From assembly GCF_025772985.1 (NCBI RefSeq), contig NZ_JAKMTB010000002.1:1-64000 (forward strand): 64,000 bases of DNA, read 5' to 3'. The notes under the pieces were generated by a model. That model had not been told where the DNA came from and did no database searches. It was given only the letters and a program-made list of their open reading frames with translations. A program made the translations under genes and the position numbers. The stretch comes from Campylobacter sp. CNRCH_2014_0184h. Its GTDB lineage: Bacteria > Campylobacterota > Campylobacteria > Campylobacterales > Campylobacteraceae. This document shows, in pieces, positions 1 to 8,486 of this stretch. Every line of letters starts with the position of its first letter. Position 1 is the first letter of the stretch.

Positions 1-92
1 TATTTGTATATATTTGTAACATTTGTTACTAATATTTTAATAATATGGACAGAATATTAATATTTTATTTATAAATTTTTCCTTAAAAATAA

Positions 93-115
93 TTTAAGAT
101 AAAAGTTATCTTAAA
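93..115. promoter_or_regulatory. Perfect dyad symmetry downstream of the iron operon
   Basis: Two perfect 9-base arms (TTTAAGATA at 93-101 and TATCTTAAA at 107-115) are separated by five bases. It lies 39 bases beyond the stop of the last iron-operon gene. The arms have a single G:C pair each, so it is a weak terminator. An operator for a gene left of the window is the other possibility. The rest of 1-153 is AT-rich with no convincing ORF. Confidence 0.35.
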
Positions 116-153
116 TACTTTAAACATAACAATATTAATACTTTCAATAAAAA

Positions 154-651
154 TTATTGCAAAAATTTAATCTTATTTTCTAAAATACTTTTTGGGGTAA
201 GTCCGATGAATTTTTCATTTATTTTGCCTTTTTCATCATAAAAAACTATCACAGGCACACCATAAATTCCACCCACAGCTTTAGATAAAAATGAGCTTGC
301 TTTGGCTTCATATAAAAGTGGCAAATCTAGCTTTTTTTCCAAAAGAATTTTTTGAGCTTCTTCTTTTGAATTAGCTCCATTTAGCACCGCTAAAATAGGA
401 AAATTTCTTTCTTTATAAAGCTCGTTTAACATAGGAATTTGTGCATTACATGCACCACAATCTTGCGTGAAAAAAAATAAAGCATACGCTTGATTTGCAT
501 TTTGTGTTTTTAAGGTTTGTTCAAAACCATCATATTTAAAAGTATAGTTTTGATTTGAATTTAGGGTTTGAAATTCATTATTTGAGCATGCACTAAAGAA
601 AAAAACACTTATTAAAGCCAAGAAGCAATAGAAGCTTTTAGTTGCGACCAT
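154..651 (-). CDS. TlpA/thioredoxin-like lipoprotein, last gene of the P19 iron operon (Cj1665-like)
   Basis: A 165-residue exported thioredoxin-fold protein. It has an N-terminal hydrophobic signal ending in a lipobox-like FSAC (Cys22), then a thioredoxin-like domain with the redox motif CGAC inside FFTQDCGACNAQIP and a cis-proline region near GVPVIVFYD. This predicts a lipid-anchored, periplasm-facing oxidoreductase. AGGAG precedes the ATG, and the start lies 40 bases inside the preceding thioredoxin gene. It ends the FTR1/P19/ABC operon, and in C. jejuni the corresponding pair also follows the iron genes. The likely role is redox handling of iron or of cysteines in the iron proteins. That role is inferred from context. 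Confidence 0.85.
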   Translation of the reverse strand: MVATKSFYCFLALISVFFFSACSNNEFQTLNSNQNYTFKYDGFEQTLKTQNANQAYALFFFTQDCGACNAQIPMLNELYKERNFPILAVLNGANSKEEAQKILLEKKLDLPLLYEAKASSFLSKAVGGIYGVPVIVFYDEKGKINEKFIGLTPKSILENKIKFLQ

Positions 652-1103
652 GGTTTTTCTCCTATAATTTTATCTTGCACAACTCCATCTTTAATGACAA
701 AAGTAGTTGGCACTGCAAAAACGCTAAATCTTTGCCATGAGATATCTAAATCATCTTGCAAAAATATAATATTTTTGTAATCATATCTTGTAGCAAATTC
801 TTCAAAATCCTTACCTTTATCTATAGAATCAAGCGCTAGAATAGTCATTTTTTTAGGGTATTCGTTAGCTAGTTTTTCCAAAAGTGGTAAGTCTTTTAAA
901 CAAGATGCACAACCTTGCTCCACAAAAGTTAAAACGATAAGATTATCAAAATCAGCTAGTTTGATTTTCCCACCTTCTAAATTTTTAGCTGCGATTTCTG
1001 GTGCTTTTAGACCTATTTTACCACCATTTTTATTGTTGTTTTCAAAACAAGCACTTAAAAAAACTAAACATAAACAAGCTAAAATTATACTTTTAATTTT
1101 CAC
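612..1103 (-). CDS. TlpA/thioredoxin-like lipoprotein (Cj1664-like)
   Basis: A 163-residue thioredoxin-fold lipoprotein. The signal peptide ends in FLSAC (Cys19). The domain carries an atypical CASC redox motif (EQGCASCLKDLP) and a C-terminal cis-proline segment (FAVPTTFVI). It starts with GTG, with GGAG about nine bases upstream. It overlaps the end of the ABC ATPase gene by 11 bases and the next thioredoxin gene by 40, so the three are probably translationally coupled. The motif differs from that of its neighbour (CGAC), so the two proteins may differ in redox potential or partner. Placement in an iron operon suggests a periplasmic redox role. Direct biochemical function is not evident from sequence. 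Confidence 0.85.
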   Translation of the reverse strand: MKIKSIILACLCLVFLSACFENNNKNGGKIGLKAPEIAAKNLEGGKIKLADFDNLIVLTFVEQGCASCLKDLPLLEKLANEYPKKMTILALDSIDKGKDFEEFATRYDYKNIIFLQDDLDISWQRFSVFAVPTTFVIKDGVVQDKIIGEKPWSQLKASIASWL

Positions 1104-1749
1104 TTTTCATCACTCCATGGCTTAAAATGATAGTTCTATCAGCAAAGGTTGCTAAGTCTGGATTGTGAGTGATTAAAACTATGGTTTTACCATCTTGTTT
1201 TAATTTACAAAAAAGTTCTAGAATGTTTTTTTCATTTGCCTCATCTAAATTTCCAGTTGGCTCATCTGCTAATAAAATTTCAGGATCATTCACTAAAGCT
1301 CTTGCTATACATAGTCTTTGTTGTTCCCCGCCACTTAGTTGGCTTGGTAAATGCGTAAGTCTGTGTGAAAGCCCTACTTTTTCTAGCGCCATTATAGCGT
1401 CTTTTTGCTCTATACTTGAGTGATAAAACTGAGCTAGCATGACATTTTCTAAAGCATTTAAATAAGGTATTAAATGAAATTGTTGAAAAATTAAGCCTAT
1501 TTTTTCTCTTCTAATCACGCTTTTTTCTTCTTCACTTAAATTTCCAACTTCTTTATCATCTAAAAAATACCCCCCACTACTTTGAGTATCCATCAAAGAA
1601 AGTATATTTAAAAGCGTTGATTTACCTGAACCTGATGGACCCATGATAGCTAGCCATTCACCTTGCTTTACTTCTAGGTTGATATTTTGCAAAGCTTTAA
1701 CTTCATTAAAATTACGATTTAAATTTGAAATTTTTATAATATTTTTCAT
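1093..1749 (-). CDS. ABC transporter ATP-binding protein of the P19 system (Cj1663-like, LolD/MacB type)
   Basis: A 218-residue ABC ATPase of the LolD/MacB subfamily. Visible motifs are Walker A GPSGSGKST, the Q-loop region IFQQFHLIPYLNA, signature LSGGEQQR, Walker B ILLADEPTGNLD and the H-loop ITHNPD. I place the start at the ATG at 1749 because AAGGG sits six bases upstream. The GTG one codon earlier is less well spaced. The ATG overlaps the preceding permease stop as TGATG. It should energise the two MacB/FtsX-like permeases encoded just upstream. Such ATPases usually drive mechanotransmission or lipoprotein and substrate extraction, not classical import. The substrate in the iron system is not established by sequence. 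Confidence 0.92.
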   Translation of the reverse strand: MKNIIKISNLNRNFNEVKALQNINLEVKQGEWLAIMGPSGSGKSTLLNILSLMDTQSSGGYFLDDKEVGNLSEEEKSVIRREKIGLIFQQFHLIPYLNALENVMLAQFYHSSIEQKDAIMALEKVGLSHRLTHLPSQLSGGEQQRLCIARALVNDPEILLADEPTGNLDEANEKNILELFCKLKQDGKTIVLITHNPDLATFADRTIILSHGVMKSEN

Positions 1750-2864
1750 CACTCACCCTTTAAATTTTCACAAACATTGATTTTTAAAGCTTTTTTTAGC
1801 GGCAAAATACTTGCAAAAAATGCAAATACCAAAGAAACAAGCACCGCAAAAAATACCGAAAGCAACCTAAAATCTATACTTGCATTAAAAATCAAATACC
1901 CAAAAATATTTGCCAAAAAATATCCACAAAAAGCACCAAGCAAACTCGCACTTAAACTTAAAATAAATACTTCAGCTCCAAAGAGCTTGATGATTTCTTT
2001 ATGCTTAGCTCCTAGTGCAAGGTGCAAGGCTATTTCTTTTTTTCTTGAAAAAATCACCGCACTAAGAGTGGTATTTACACTCAAAGAACTAATGAGTAAA
2101 ATCGTTAAGCTAATCAAAGCCATTAAAGCTTTGATCTTTTCTAAAATCACTCCTTCGCTAATGGACACTGAAGCTATGACTTTAGCTTCTACATTGCCCT
2201 TGCTAAGCTCTTTTGCTTTTTGATCTAAACTTTCATAATCACCTAGCAAAATAGCTTGAGCATAATTTATCACTTCTTTAGCTGCTAACTCTTGAGCTTT
2301 TTTTAAAGAAATGATTAAAACCCCATCTTGCTCATCATTGCTTCTTAAAATAGCTTTGATTTTTACTTTGACTATTTTAGATATATTTGGATTATAAATT
2401 TGTAATTCTTGTCCTATTTTAAGCTCTAATTGTTTAGCTAAATCAGCTCCCACAAAGGCACTATCTTCGCTAAAATCGCTCAAAGAAAAACTTCCTTTTA
2501 AAACTTCCATAAAAGGTTTGGTAAGCTTTAAATTTGCAAAATCAACCCCAACAACTACCGCACTTGAGCTTTCAAGATTATAAAAACCATATAAAAATGG
2601 GGTTAAAGCTTTTGCCTTCAAGCTTTCTTTAACTTGATTAAATTCATCCATGCTTAAAAACTCATCATCTTTTGGCGTGATGATAAAATTAGCTCCATAA
2701 GCTTTTAATTCTTTAGATAATTTTGTGTCAATATCAAAATAAATATTAAAAAATGAAGCACTAACCATAGCACCCATAAACACAGCTATAAAAATAATAC
2801 AAACTCTTTTATAAGAAAAAATAAGAGATTTAAAAACCTCTTGCATAAAAAAATTATTTCCCAT
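1749..2864 (-). CDS. MacB/FtsX-type ABC permease of the P19 system (Cj1662-like)
   Basis: A 371-residue permease with the MacB/FtsX layout: one N-terminal membrane segment (about residues 20-42), a large periplasmic MacB_PCD-like domain, then three C-terminal membrane segments (about 240-360). The coupling region RKKEIALHLALGAK is the conserved cytoplasmic stretch that contacts the ATPase. GAGG lies six bases before the ATG. The gene overlaps the preceding permease by 11 bases. Together with the neighbouring permease it would form a heterodimer served by the downstream ATPase. Its presence with FTR1 and P19 points to a role in periplasmic iron handling. Whether it moves iron, a protein or a redox partner is unknown. 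Confidence 0.88.
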   Translation of the reverse strand: MGNNFFMQEVFKSLIFSYKRVCIIFIAVFMGAMVSASFFNIYFDIDTKLSKELKAYGANFIITPKDDEFLSMDEFNQVKESLKAKALTPFLYGFYNLESSSAVVVGVDFANLKLTKPFMEVLKGSFSLSDFSEDSAFVGADLAKQLELKIGQELQIYNPNISKIVKVKIKAILRSNDEQDGVLIISLKKAQELAAKEVINYAQAILLGDYESLDQKAKELSKGNVEAKVIASVSISEGVILEKIKALMALISLTILLISSLSVNTTLSAVIFSRKKEIALHLALGAKHKEIIKLFGAEVFILSLSASLLGAFCGYFLANIFGYLIFNASIDFRLLSVFFAVLVSLVFAFFASILPLKKALKINVCENLKGE

Positions 2865-4146
2865 ATAAAACCTCTGAAGTAGAAAGTTTAGAAATTCCTT
2901 TGATAGAAAACAAACATCCTAAAAATACTATAAACACTGCAAAAAATAAACAAATTGGTAAAATAATCCAAGATATAGCAATAGCATGATCAAATATACT
3001 TAGAGCAATAACTTCTGAAACTCCCACGCCAAAAGCAAAACCAAAAACTGCTCCAACTAAAGCTACCACAACCCCTTCTAGTGCAAAAATCATATAAATT
3101 TGCAAAGTGCTAGCACCCAAAGCTTTTAAAAGTCCTATTTCGCTTTTTCTTCTAAAAATATCTGCACTCATTAAAGACGATATAGCTATAGAAGCTACGA
3201 TTAAACATATAATACTAACTACTGCCATTAAAGATTGAATTTTAGACACTATTAAACTTTCTGCATCTGAAATCGCACTCACTACTTTTGTGCTAGCACC
3301 TTTAAAATCTTCTGCGATTTGATAAGCAATAGAACTTACATAAGCAGTACAATACCACTGATCATACTCAAGCTGATCAAGACTATCTACATCGCGTCTT
3401 GCTTTTTGTGCTAAATCATTTTCAGGTATAGTCAAAGCTGAAACTTCTGCTTTAGCAAATAAACCTTCCTTTTTAGAAAGCTTTTGTGCTAAAAGTAAAG
3501 AAGTAATGATTTTATTTGAAAAGGCTTGAGTTAAGTCTATAATACCAACAATTTTCACTTTAAAAAATTGTTCATTTTGCACAAGGGTGATTTCATCATC
3601 TATTTTTAAATCATACTTTTGTGCTAAATCTATTCCTAGCATTATTTCATCTAAACTATCATCTTTTGGGTAGCTTCCTTTGATTTGACTATATTTGTAT
3701 AATTCTTTAATACCCGCATAAAAATCATCATCATCTTGAATCTTTATAGCCTTATCAAAATAAGTTCCTACTAAAGAGATATTTTCATAATTTGCATTTA
3801 GAGTTTGAATTTTTACTTGGGTATCTAAAAATGGTGCAAAGGCATTAATATTATTTCTCCAAAAAATTTCTTTTATAGTATGAAGCTTGTTTTCTTCTAA
3901 AAAATTTTGATTTTTCAAAGGCTCATAGATTTTATTACCCACTTCTACACTTAAACTTGCACCTTTAGGTAAAACCAAAATGTTTGACCCATAACTTCTT
4001 AATTCTTTTGTGATTTCATTACCTATACCCAAAGTAAGATTTAACATAGTAGCCATAAGTAAAGTAGCTAAAAAAATCGTTAACAAAGCTAGAGATTTTT
4101 GAATTTTATTTTGAAAAATGGAATTTTTTACAATCTTAACTTGCAT
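2854..4146 (-). CDS. MacB/FtsX-type ABC permease of the P19 system (Cj1661-like)
   Basis: A 430-residue permease with an N-terminal membrane segment (about 18-40), a long periplasmic domain and three C-terminal membrane segments after about residue 305. The cytoplasmic coupling segment RRKSEIGLLKALGAS is clear. I choose the second ATG (4146) over the one at 4152 because AGGA is seven bases upstream of it and only one base from the first. The start overlaps the end of the DUF2318 gene, so the two are coupled. It is paralogous in layout to the next gene, and the pair probably forms the membrane part of one ABC complex. Confidence 0.88.
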   Translation of the reverse strand: MQVKIVKNSIFQNKIQKSLALLTIFLATLLMATMLNLTLGIGNEITKELRSYGSNILVLPKGASLSVEVGNKIYEPLKNQNFLEENKLHTIKEIFWRNNINAFAPFLDTQVKIQTLNANYENISLVGTYFDKAIKIQDDDDFYAGIKELYKYSQIKGSYPKDDSLDEIMLGIDLAQKYDLKIDDEITLVQNEQFFKVKIVGIIDLTQAFSNKIITSLLLAQKLSKKEGLFAKAEVSALTIPENDLAQKARRDVDSLDQLEYDQWYCTAYVSSIAYQIAEDFKGASTKVVSAISDAESLIVSKIQSLMAVVSIICLIVASIAISSLMSADIFRRKSEIGLLKALGASTLQIYMIFALEGVVVALVGAVFGFAFGVGVSEVIALSIFDHAIAISWIILPICLFFAVFIVFLGCLFSIKGISKLSTSEVLYGK

Positions 4147-5557
4147 AGTCATTTCCTAGTAAATTATGAATTCTATATTTTGAAGTCTTATTCATATCGA
4201 TGTATTTTAAAGGATCGTTTTTAAACTCTTCATAGTTTTTTTCATTAGCAAAAAAATATGTTCTACCTTTATAAACATAAGATCTTGGTGCTTTTAAATT
4301 AATTAATTCAGTATGATCAATAGGATCATAAACTTTCTTTTCTACTACTTGAGTGAAAAAATTAACCCCATCTAAAATTTCTGAAAAAGGTATAATAACC
4401 TTACCATTTTCAAATTTATACTTCATAGGGATAGGATTACACCCACCTGCTTTACCTACACTTGGTAAGAAAATTCTAACGTTACATGAGATACAAATTA
4501 ATTCTCCACCTTTTTTAACATACCCCATATCCCCACATATACTACAAGCATCAAAAACAGCTACCGGTGAGTCTTTATCTTCTCTTTTGTTAATTAAAAA
4601 AAATCTTACCACTTTACCCTCATCGCTAATATAAGCAAAGCGATGTAAGTTATTATCTCTTAAAATCGCTACATCAAAAACAAATTCATTATTTTCATTT
4701 GGCTCTACATAGGTTGGCTCGTCTATGGTTACCGGTCTTGAAGCATGCAAGTCATAAAAGAGAAAAATACAAAGACTTAAAATCATAGCACTAAAAATAC
4801 TTGCGCTAAAGCTAGTTATAGTTGAATTTTTTGCTTGATTTTTTCTAAATTCTATATCAAAATCTTTTTTCTTGGTGTTTTCACTCACTCTTTGCTTTAG
4901 AGCTAAAACAACACAAAGTCCTAACAACACAAACCATACATAAGTATAAAATTTAGCATAATACACACTTTTTGCCACATAGCTTAAATACAAGCTTTCT
5001 GTTTCTACCACGCCTTCTCTCATAAGGTACAATAAAATTTGAGCTAAAGCTTCATTTAGATAAAAAATCGCGATAATAAATAAAAATAAATTTAAAAACT
5101 TGAATTTAAATTCTCTTAGCCATCTTGTAAAAAGATAAACCCCAAAACACATAATAAAAGCAAGCAAAATAAGTCCAAAAGAGCTAATCGCTAAAGAATC
5201 TAAAAAATTAGTGCTTAATATAGGAAAATCAATAGAAATATGTAAGTATTTTATACCAAAAGCAAAAGATAATAAAAAAAGCAATATTGCTTGAATTTTT
5301 TCTTTTAAAAAATTATTTTTCATAAAAGAAAAAATGATAACACCCAAAAACAATAAAACAAATAAAATATCATTAGAAAAATACAACAAATCATAATTTA
5401 GTGTTTTAGCGCTAATAAAAAAAGCAAAATAAGAAAAAACAAAACCTACAAAAGCAAGTTTAAACACTAAAGAATTTTTTAAATTATAAAAAAATAAAGC
5501 ACTCAAAAGCGCATAAGAAAAAAATACTCCAAAAAAATGTATAAAATAAATCGACAT
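4136..5557 (-). CDS. Polytopic membrane protein with C-terminal DUF2318 domain (Cj1660-like)
   Basis: A 473-residue protein with about eight predicted N-terminal membrane segments (residues 1-220), a further segment near 250-268, then a soluble C-terminal domain. That domain carries Cys338, Cys341, Cys355, Cys358 and Cys373, matching the DUF2318 family, which is thought to bind metal or an Fe-S centre. Residues 410-452 (from YDPIDHTELINL to DPLKYI) resemble a YHS domain, but the usual cysteines are absent. It lies between p19 and the permeases and follows a hairpin in the intergenic gap. An electron-transfer or iron-reductase role supporting P19/FTR1 is plausible but inferred. AGAAGAG precedes the ATG. 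Confidence 0.85.
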   Translation of the reverse strand: MSIYFIHFFGVFFSYALLSALFFYNLKNSLVFKLAFVGFVFSYFAFFISAKTLNYDLLYFSNDILFVLLFLGVIIFSFMKNNFLKEKIQAILLFLLSFAFGIKYLHISIDFPILSTNFLDSLAISSFGLILLAFIMCFGVYLFTRWLREFKFKFLNLFLFIIAIFYLNEALAQILLYLMREGVVETESLYLSYVAKSVYYAKFYTYVWFVLLGLCVVLALKQRVSENTKKKDFDIEFRKNQAKNSTITSFSASIFSAMILSLCIFLFYDLHASRPVTIDEPTYVEPNENNEFVFDVAILRDNNLHRFAYISDEGKVVRFFLINKREDKDSPVAVFDACSICGDMGYVKKGGELICISCNVRIFLPSVGKAGGCNPIPMKYKFENGKVIIPFSEILDGVNFFTQVVEKKVYDPIDHTELINLKAPRSYVYKGRTYFFANEKNYEEFKNDPLKYIDMNKTSKYRIHNLLGNDYAS

Positions 5558-5609
5558 AGGCTCTTCTTTGATAGAATTTATTTATAAAATCAATAATTTC
5601 ATAAATAAA

Positions 5610-5627
5610 CCCTAGCAAAAGCTAGGG
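5610..5627 (-). terminator. Hairpin between p19 and the DUF2318 gene (probable attenuator)
   Basis: Perfect 7-base arms CCCTAGC and GCTAGGG enclose AAAA, six bases after the p19 stop. On the transcribed strand the hairpin is followed by TTTATTTAT. It is GC-rich for this genome. As the downstream gene is 75 bases from p19 in the same direction, the hairpin probably gives partial termination or protects a p19-rich 5' transcript. Confidence 0.6.
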
Positions 5628-5632
5628 AAAAA

Positions 5633-6154
5633 TCACTTAGGTTTTCCTGTGTATTTGAAGTTATATTTAACTGAAAATGGCTCAAACCACTTGCCAACAC
5701 CTGTTTCTTTATCAACATGGCGTCCAAAACCTTGTTTTTCTGGACTTTCTATTAAAAATACTAACTCGTAATTTCCTATGCCTGTATCCATTTTTAAATT
5801 CGCACCATAGTGAGGGCCATCATCTGCTACCATAGGCATAAGGGTTCCTGTTTTTACTTTACCATTATCTAAATTTGTAAGCTTATAAGCTATAGTTAAA
5901 TAAGGGATCCAAAAGCCTTCTGGAAAGCCGTTTTTATTGCCCTTTAATGCATGGATATCTGCTTCAAGGTGAATATCTGCTAAACTTGCTGCAAGATCAA
6001 TGCCTCTTGGCTCCATTTCGATTGGCTGTAAATAAACCGCTGCTATTTCCATACCATTTAACTCATAAGGATCGCCAATTGGCACCTCTGCTGCAAAAAC
6101 TGAACTAGCTAAAATACTAGCTGCTGCGCCTAAACTTAATAAAGTTTTTTTCAT
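5633..6154 (-). CDS. p19: Periplasmic iron-binding protein P19
   Basis: A 173-residue P19 family protein (Tpd/iron-transport family). It has a cleavable signal peptide (cleavage near VFAA at residue 21-22). The candidate copper/iron ligands are His62, Glu64 and His68 in HLEADIH, Met108, His115 in DDGPHYG and His146 in GRHVD. These match the known His/Met/Glu-rich metal sites of P19. The protein works in the periplasm as a dimer that delivers or oxidises iron for FTR1. The start overlaps the ftr1 stop as ATGA, with AAGGGA upstream, so the two are coupled. The hairpin directly downstream would favour a high P19 yield. Full length with no defects seen. Confidence 0.96.
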   Translation of the reverse strand: MKKTLLSLGAAASILASSVFAAEVPIGDPYELNGMEIAAVYLQPIEMEPRGIDLAASLADIHLEADIHALKGNKNGFPEGFWIPYLTIAYKLTNLDNGKVKTGTLMPMVADDGPHYGANLKMDTGIGNYELVFLIESPEKQGFGRHVDKETGVGKWFEPFSVKYNFKYTGKPK

Positions 6155-8226
6155 ATTTTTTCCCTTTTATTTGAAATTTGTTTTGTTATAAAAATACCCA
6201 TAATGAGTAAGATTAAAACCATAAACTGAGGTATGATGCTCTCATAATAAGGATAAATTCCAAGCCATAAAATTCCTTCAAAATCAAAAGGAAGTAAGCT
6301 TGGGGTGATAACCTTAGCTTCTATGAGCTCACCAACACCTTTGCCCGTAAAGACAAAGACCATATAAAAAATAATGTATGAAGTTATATAAAAAAATTGT
6401 TTTACTGGTATTTTTAAAGCACCAGCTTTTAATAAATAATAAAGTATGACAAGTATAATTAATCCACTAGCTAATCCTATAAATATAAAACTATAATCTG
6501 TGCTTGTTTTTGCATCAAATAATAAAGCCTGATAAAAAAGAATAGTTTCAGCACCTTCTCTATATACAGCTAAAAATACACTAAACCATAAGGTTTTTGC
6601 TGAATTATTTGATATAGCTTCAACTGCTTGAGTTTTTATATGATTTGCCCATTTTTTATTTTGTGCATTTGATAAAAGCCAAAAACCCACATAAAACAAT
6701 AATGCGACAGCCACAAGCATAGTAATGCCTTCTAGCAACTCTCTGCTTTGCCCTGCTTGTTCTTTAAAAATCCATGAAATAAAAAATGCTGTTACAAAAC
6801 TTAAAAATACCCCACTCCAAAGTGCTGAATATACTATATTTAAACGCTTTTTATTACCACTTTGAACTAGGTATGAAACTATAGCTACAATAATAATTAA
6901 AGCCTCCAAGCCCTCTCTTAAGATAATACCCAAAGCCCATATAAATAAAGACATAGGTGAGGATTCTTGAATTTTATCTAAAGAGCCTTCCACTAAGGCA
7001 CTAAGCTCGTCAAAATTTTGTTTTAATTCTTCTTTAGAAGCACTTGCTTTAATAAGCGCAACGCCTTTTGAAAAATAACTTTCTATTTTTAATTTTAAAG
7101 CACTATCAATAGCGCCAATTTTACTTTCCATACCACTTGCTTCAAAAATATCTAAATACACATTTTGCAAAGCATCTATACTATTTAAACTAAATCCCTC
7201 ATAATTTTGTAAAATATCATTAAGAGCAATTTTCATATCATCATACACTTTAGTATAGTTTTTAGTACTCATAGCACTTTCATCAAAGCCTTTAACTTGA
7301 AGCAAAGCCAATTCTTCTTTAGGTAAAGCTAAAAACGCTTCATATAATAAATCTGATATGTTTGAAATTTCATCCCTAATAGTTTTTTCATCTAAAGTAT
7401 TAGCATTGATTTTTCTTATAATAGTTCTAAGTTTAGTTTGAATTTTTTTATCCACTCCTGCCTTAGTATATCTTGCCACTAAAACTTCTACTTTTGAGTT
7501 TCTATAGTCTTCAAACAATGCTGATTGAATCAAATCTTTAGCTTTTTGATAGTCTTTATTTACAAAAGCTAATGCAGCCTGATCAAGCTTTGAAATCATA
7601 GAATCCATTAAAAATTGCAACCTTGCATCCAAAGCCGAAGCTTCTTGTAAAGCTAGCAATGCTTCATCTTTTTGAGCGTCTTGCTCTTGAGCAATCAAAC
7701 TTTGAGTTGAGTTTTGTGAAGTTTGTTCTTTAACATTCTCTCCAAGCAAAGCAGCAAACATCGCTTCAGCTTGTGCTTGGCGTTCTTTTTCTGCTTTTAA
7801 AGATGAGTTTTCAGCTGCTTTTTTATCATAATTTACATCACTAGCTTCAGCTTTAAGCTGGAAGCCTTTTTCTAAAATAGGAACTATTTCATCTAAATCA
7901 AAATACAAACTACTAATCAAAGCTTCTATTTTAGAAAAATCTTCTTTATCTTTATATAACTTTCTTAAATTAACAAATTTACGCTCCATAACAATGGCTT
8001 TTCTACCAACATTACGTCCAATAGAGCCTTCCATGGTTTCAAAATGCTGAAAGTATGCATCTTCTGCTTTTTTCTTTGCTTCTAAATTTTTATTTTCTTT
8101 GTATAAAATCATACTTTCATTTAAAATTTGTTTGATTGCTTGGGCTTCTTTTTGATAATCAATCTCTCTAGCATAAACAATAGTACAAAATAAAAAAATT
8201 ATCAACAAGCTTATTTTTTTAAACAC
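6151..8226 (-). CDS. ftr1: FTR1-family high-affinity iron permease with long periplasmic domain (Cj1658-like)
   Basis: A 691-residue iron permease. After a signal peptide (about 1-19), residues 20-425 form a mainly helical, charged periplasmic region. Residues 426-690 are the FTR1 membrane domain with about seven segments and both iron-channel signatures, REGLE (437-441) and REGAE (556-560). It takes up ferric or ferrous iron with P19 as partner. The start is GTG with GGAG seven bases upstream. It heads the operon and has a strong Fur box in its upstream region, so iron repression is expected. The long N-terminal domain is typical of bacterial FTR1 proteins and is unlike the short yeast permease. 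Confidence 0.95.
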   Translation of the reverse strand: MFKKISLLIIFLFCTIVYAREIDYQKEAQAIKQILNESMILYKENKNLEAKKKAEDAYFQHFETMEGSIGRNVGRKAIVMERKFVNLRKLYKDKEDFSKIEALISSLYFDLDEIVPILEKGFQLKAEASDVNYDKKAAENSSLKAEKERQAQAEAMFAALLGENVKEQTSQNSTQSLIAQEQDAQKDEALLALQEASALDARLQFLMDSMISKLDQAALAFVNKDYQKAKDLIQSALFEDYRNSKVEVLVARYTKAGVDKKIQTKLRTIIRKINANTLDEKTIRDEISNISDLLYEAFLALPKEELALLQVKGFDESAMSTKNYTKVYDDMKIALNDILQNYEGFSLNSIDALQNVYLDIFEASGMESKIGAIDSALKLKIESYFSKGVALIKASASKEELKQNFDELSALVEGSLDKIQESSPMSLFIWALGIILREGLEALIIIVAIVSYLVQSGNKKRLNIVYSALWSGVFLSFVTAFFISWIFKEQAGQSRELLEGITMLVAVALLFYVGFWLLSNAQNKKWANHIKTQAVEAISNNSAKTLWFSVFLAVYREGAETILFYQALLFDAKTSTDYSFIFIGLASGLIILVILYYLLKAGALKIPVKQFFYITSYIIFYMVFVFTGKGVGELIEAKVITPSLLPFDFEGILWLGIYPYYESIIPQFMVLILLIMGIFITKQISNKREKI

Positions 8227-8270
8227 TATTTTACTCCGAAATGATATTCATTTTTAAAATCATAGTCGCA

Positions 8271-8276
8271 AGTATA
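8271..8276 (-). promoter_or_regulatory. Predicted -10 box of the ftr1-p19 operon
   Basis: TATACT on the minus strand is spaced well for a start site near 8264, giving a leader of about 38 bases before the GTG. The Fur box lies just upstream, over the -35 position. Confidence 0.5.
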
Positions 8277-8297
8277 GTACTAGCTTTCTTAAATTTA

Positions 8298-8316
8298 GAT
8301 AAACATTATCATTATT
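8298..8316 (-). promoter_or_regulatory. Fur box upstream of the ftr1-p19 operon
   Basis: On the minus strand AATAATGATAATGTTTATC matches the classical 19-base Fur consensus at 16 of 19 positions. It sits about 35-50 bases upstream of the predicted start site of the iron operon, where bound Fur-Fe would block RNA polymerase. It could also affect the divergent symporter gene, whose predicted promoter is 130 bases away. Confidence 0.75.
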
Positions 8317-8449
8317 TATTTCATAATAAATCAGATAAAAATACTACAAAATGCTACTTTTAGCTACAAAATAAGCTAAAAAATTATTATTTTTAAGAGT
8401 ATTGTTTATTTTTTATTTGTTTTAATCATAAAAATAAGTTTTTCTTTGC

Positions 8450-8455
8450 TAATAT
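8450..8455 (+). promoter_or_regulatory. Predicted -10 box of the dicarboxylate symporter
   Basis: TAATAT, preceded by TTTGC, lies about 30 bases before the GTG start. The region upstream is T/A-rich with periodic runs, as usual for Campylobacter sigma-70 promoters that lack a -35 box. Confidence 0.4.
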
Positions 8456-8486
8456 ATGGTGGTTTTAAAAAATTCAAGGAGTTTTT

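Noticed and set aside
1777-2223. Open frame on the plus strand inside a permease gene
   Set aside because: It is the antisense shadow of a clear ABC permease, rich in Lys/Ala/Leu, with no family pattern. The same holds for many other antisense frames, for example 8870-9397 and 4353-4634.
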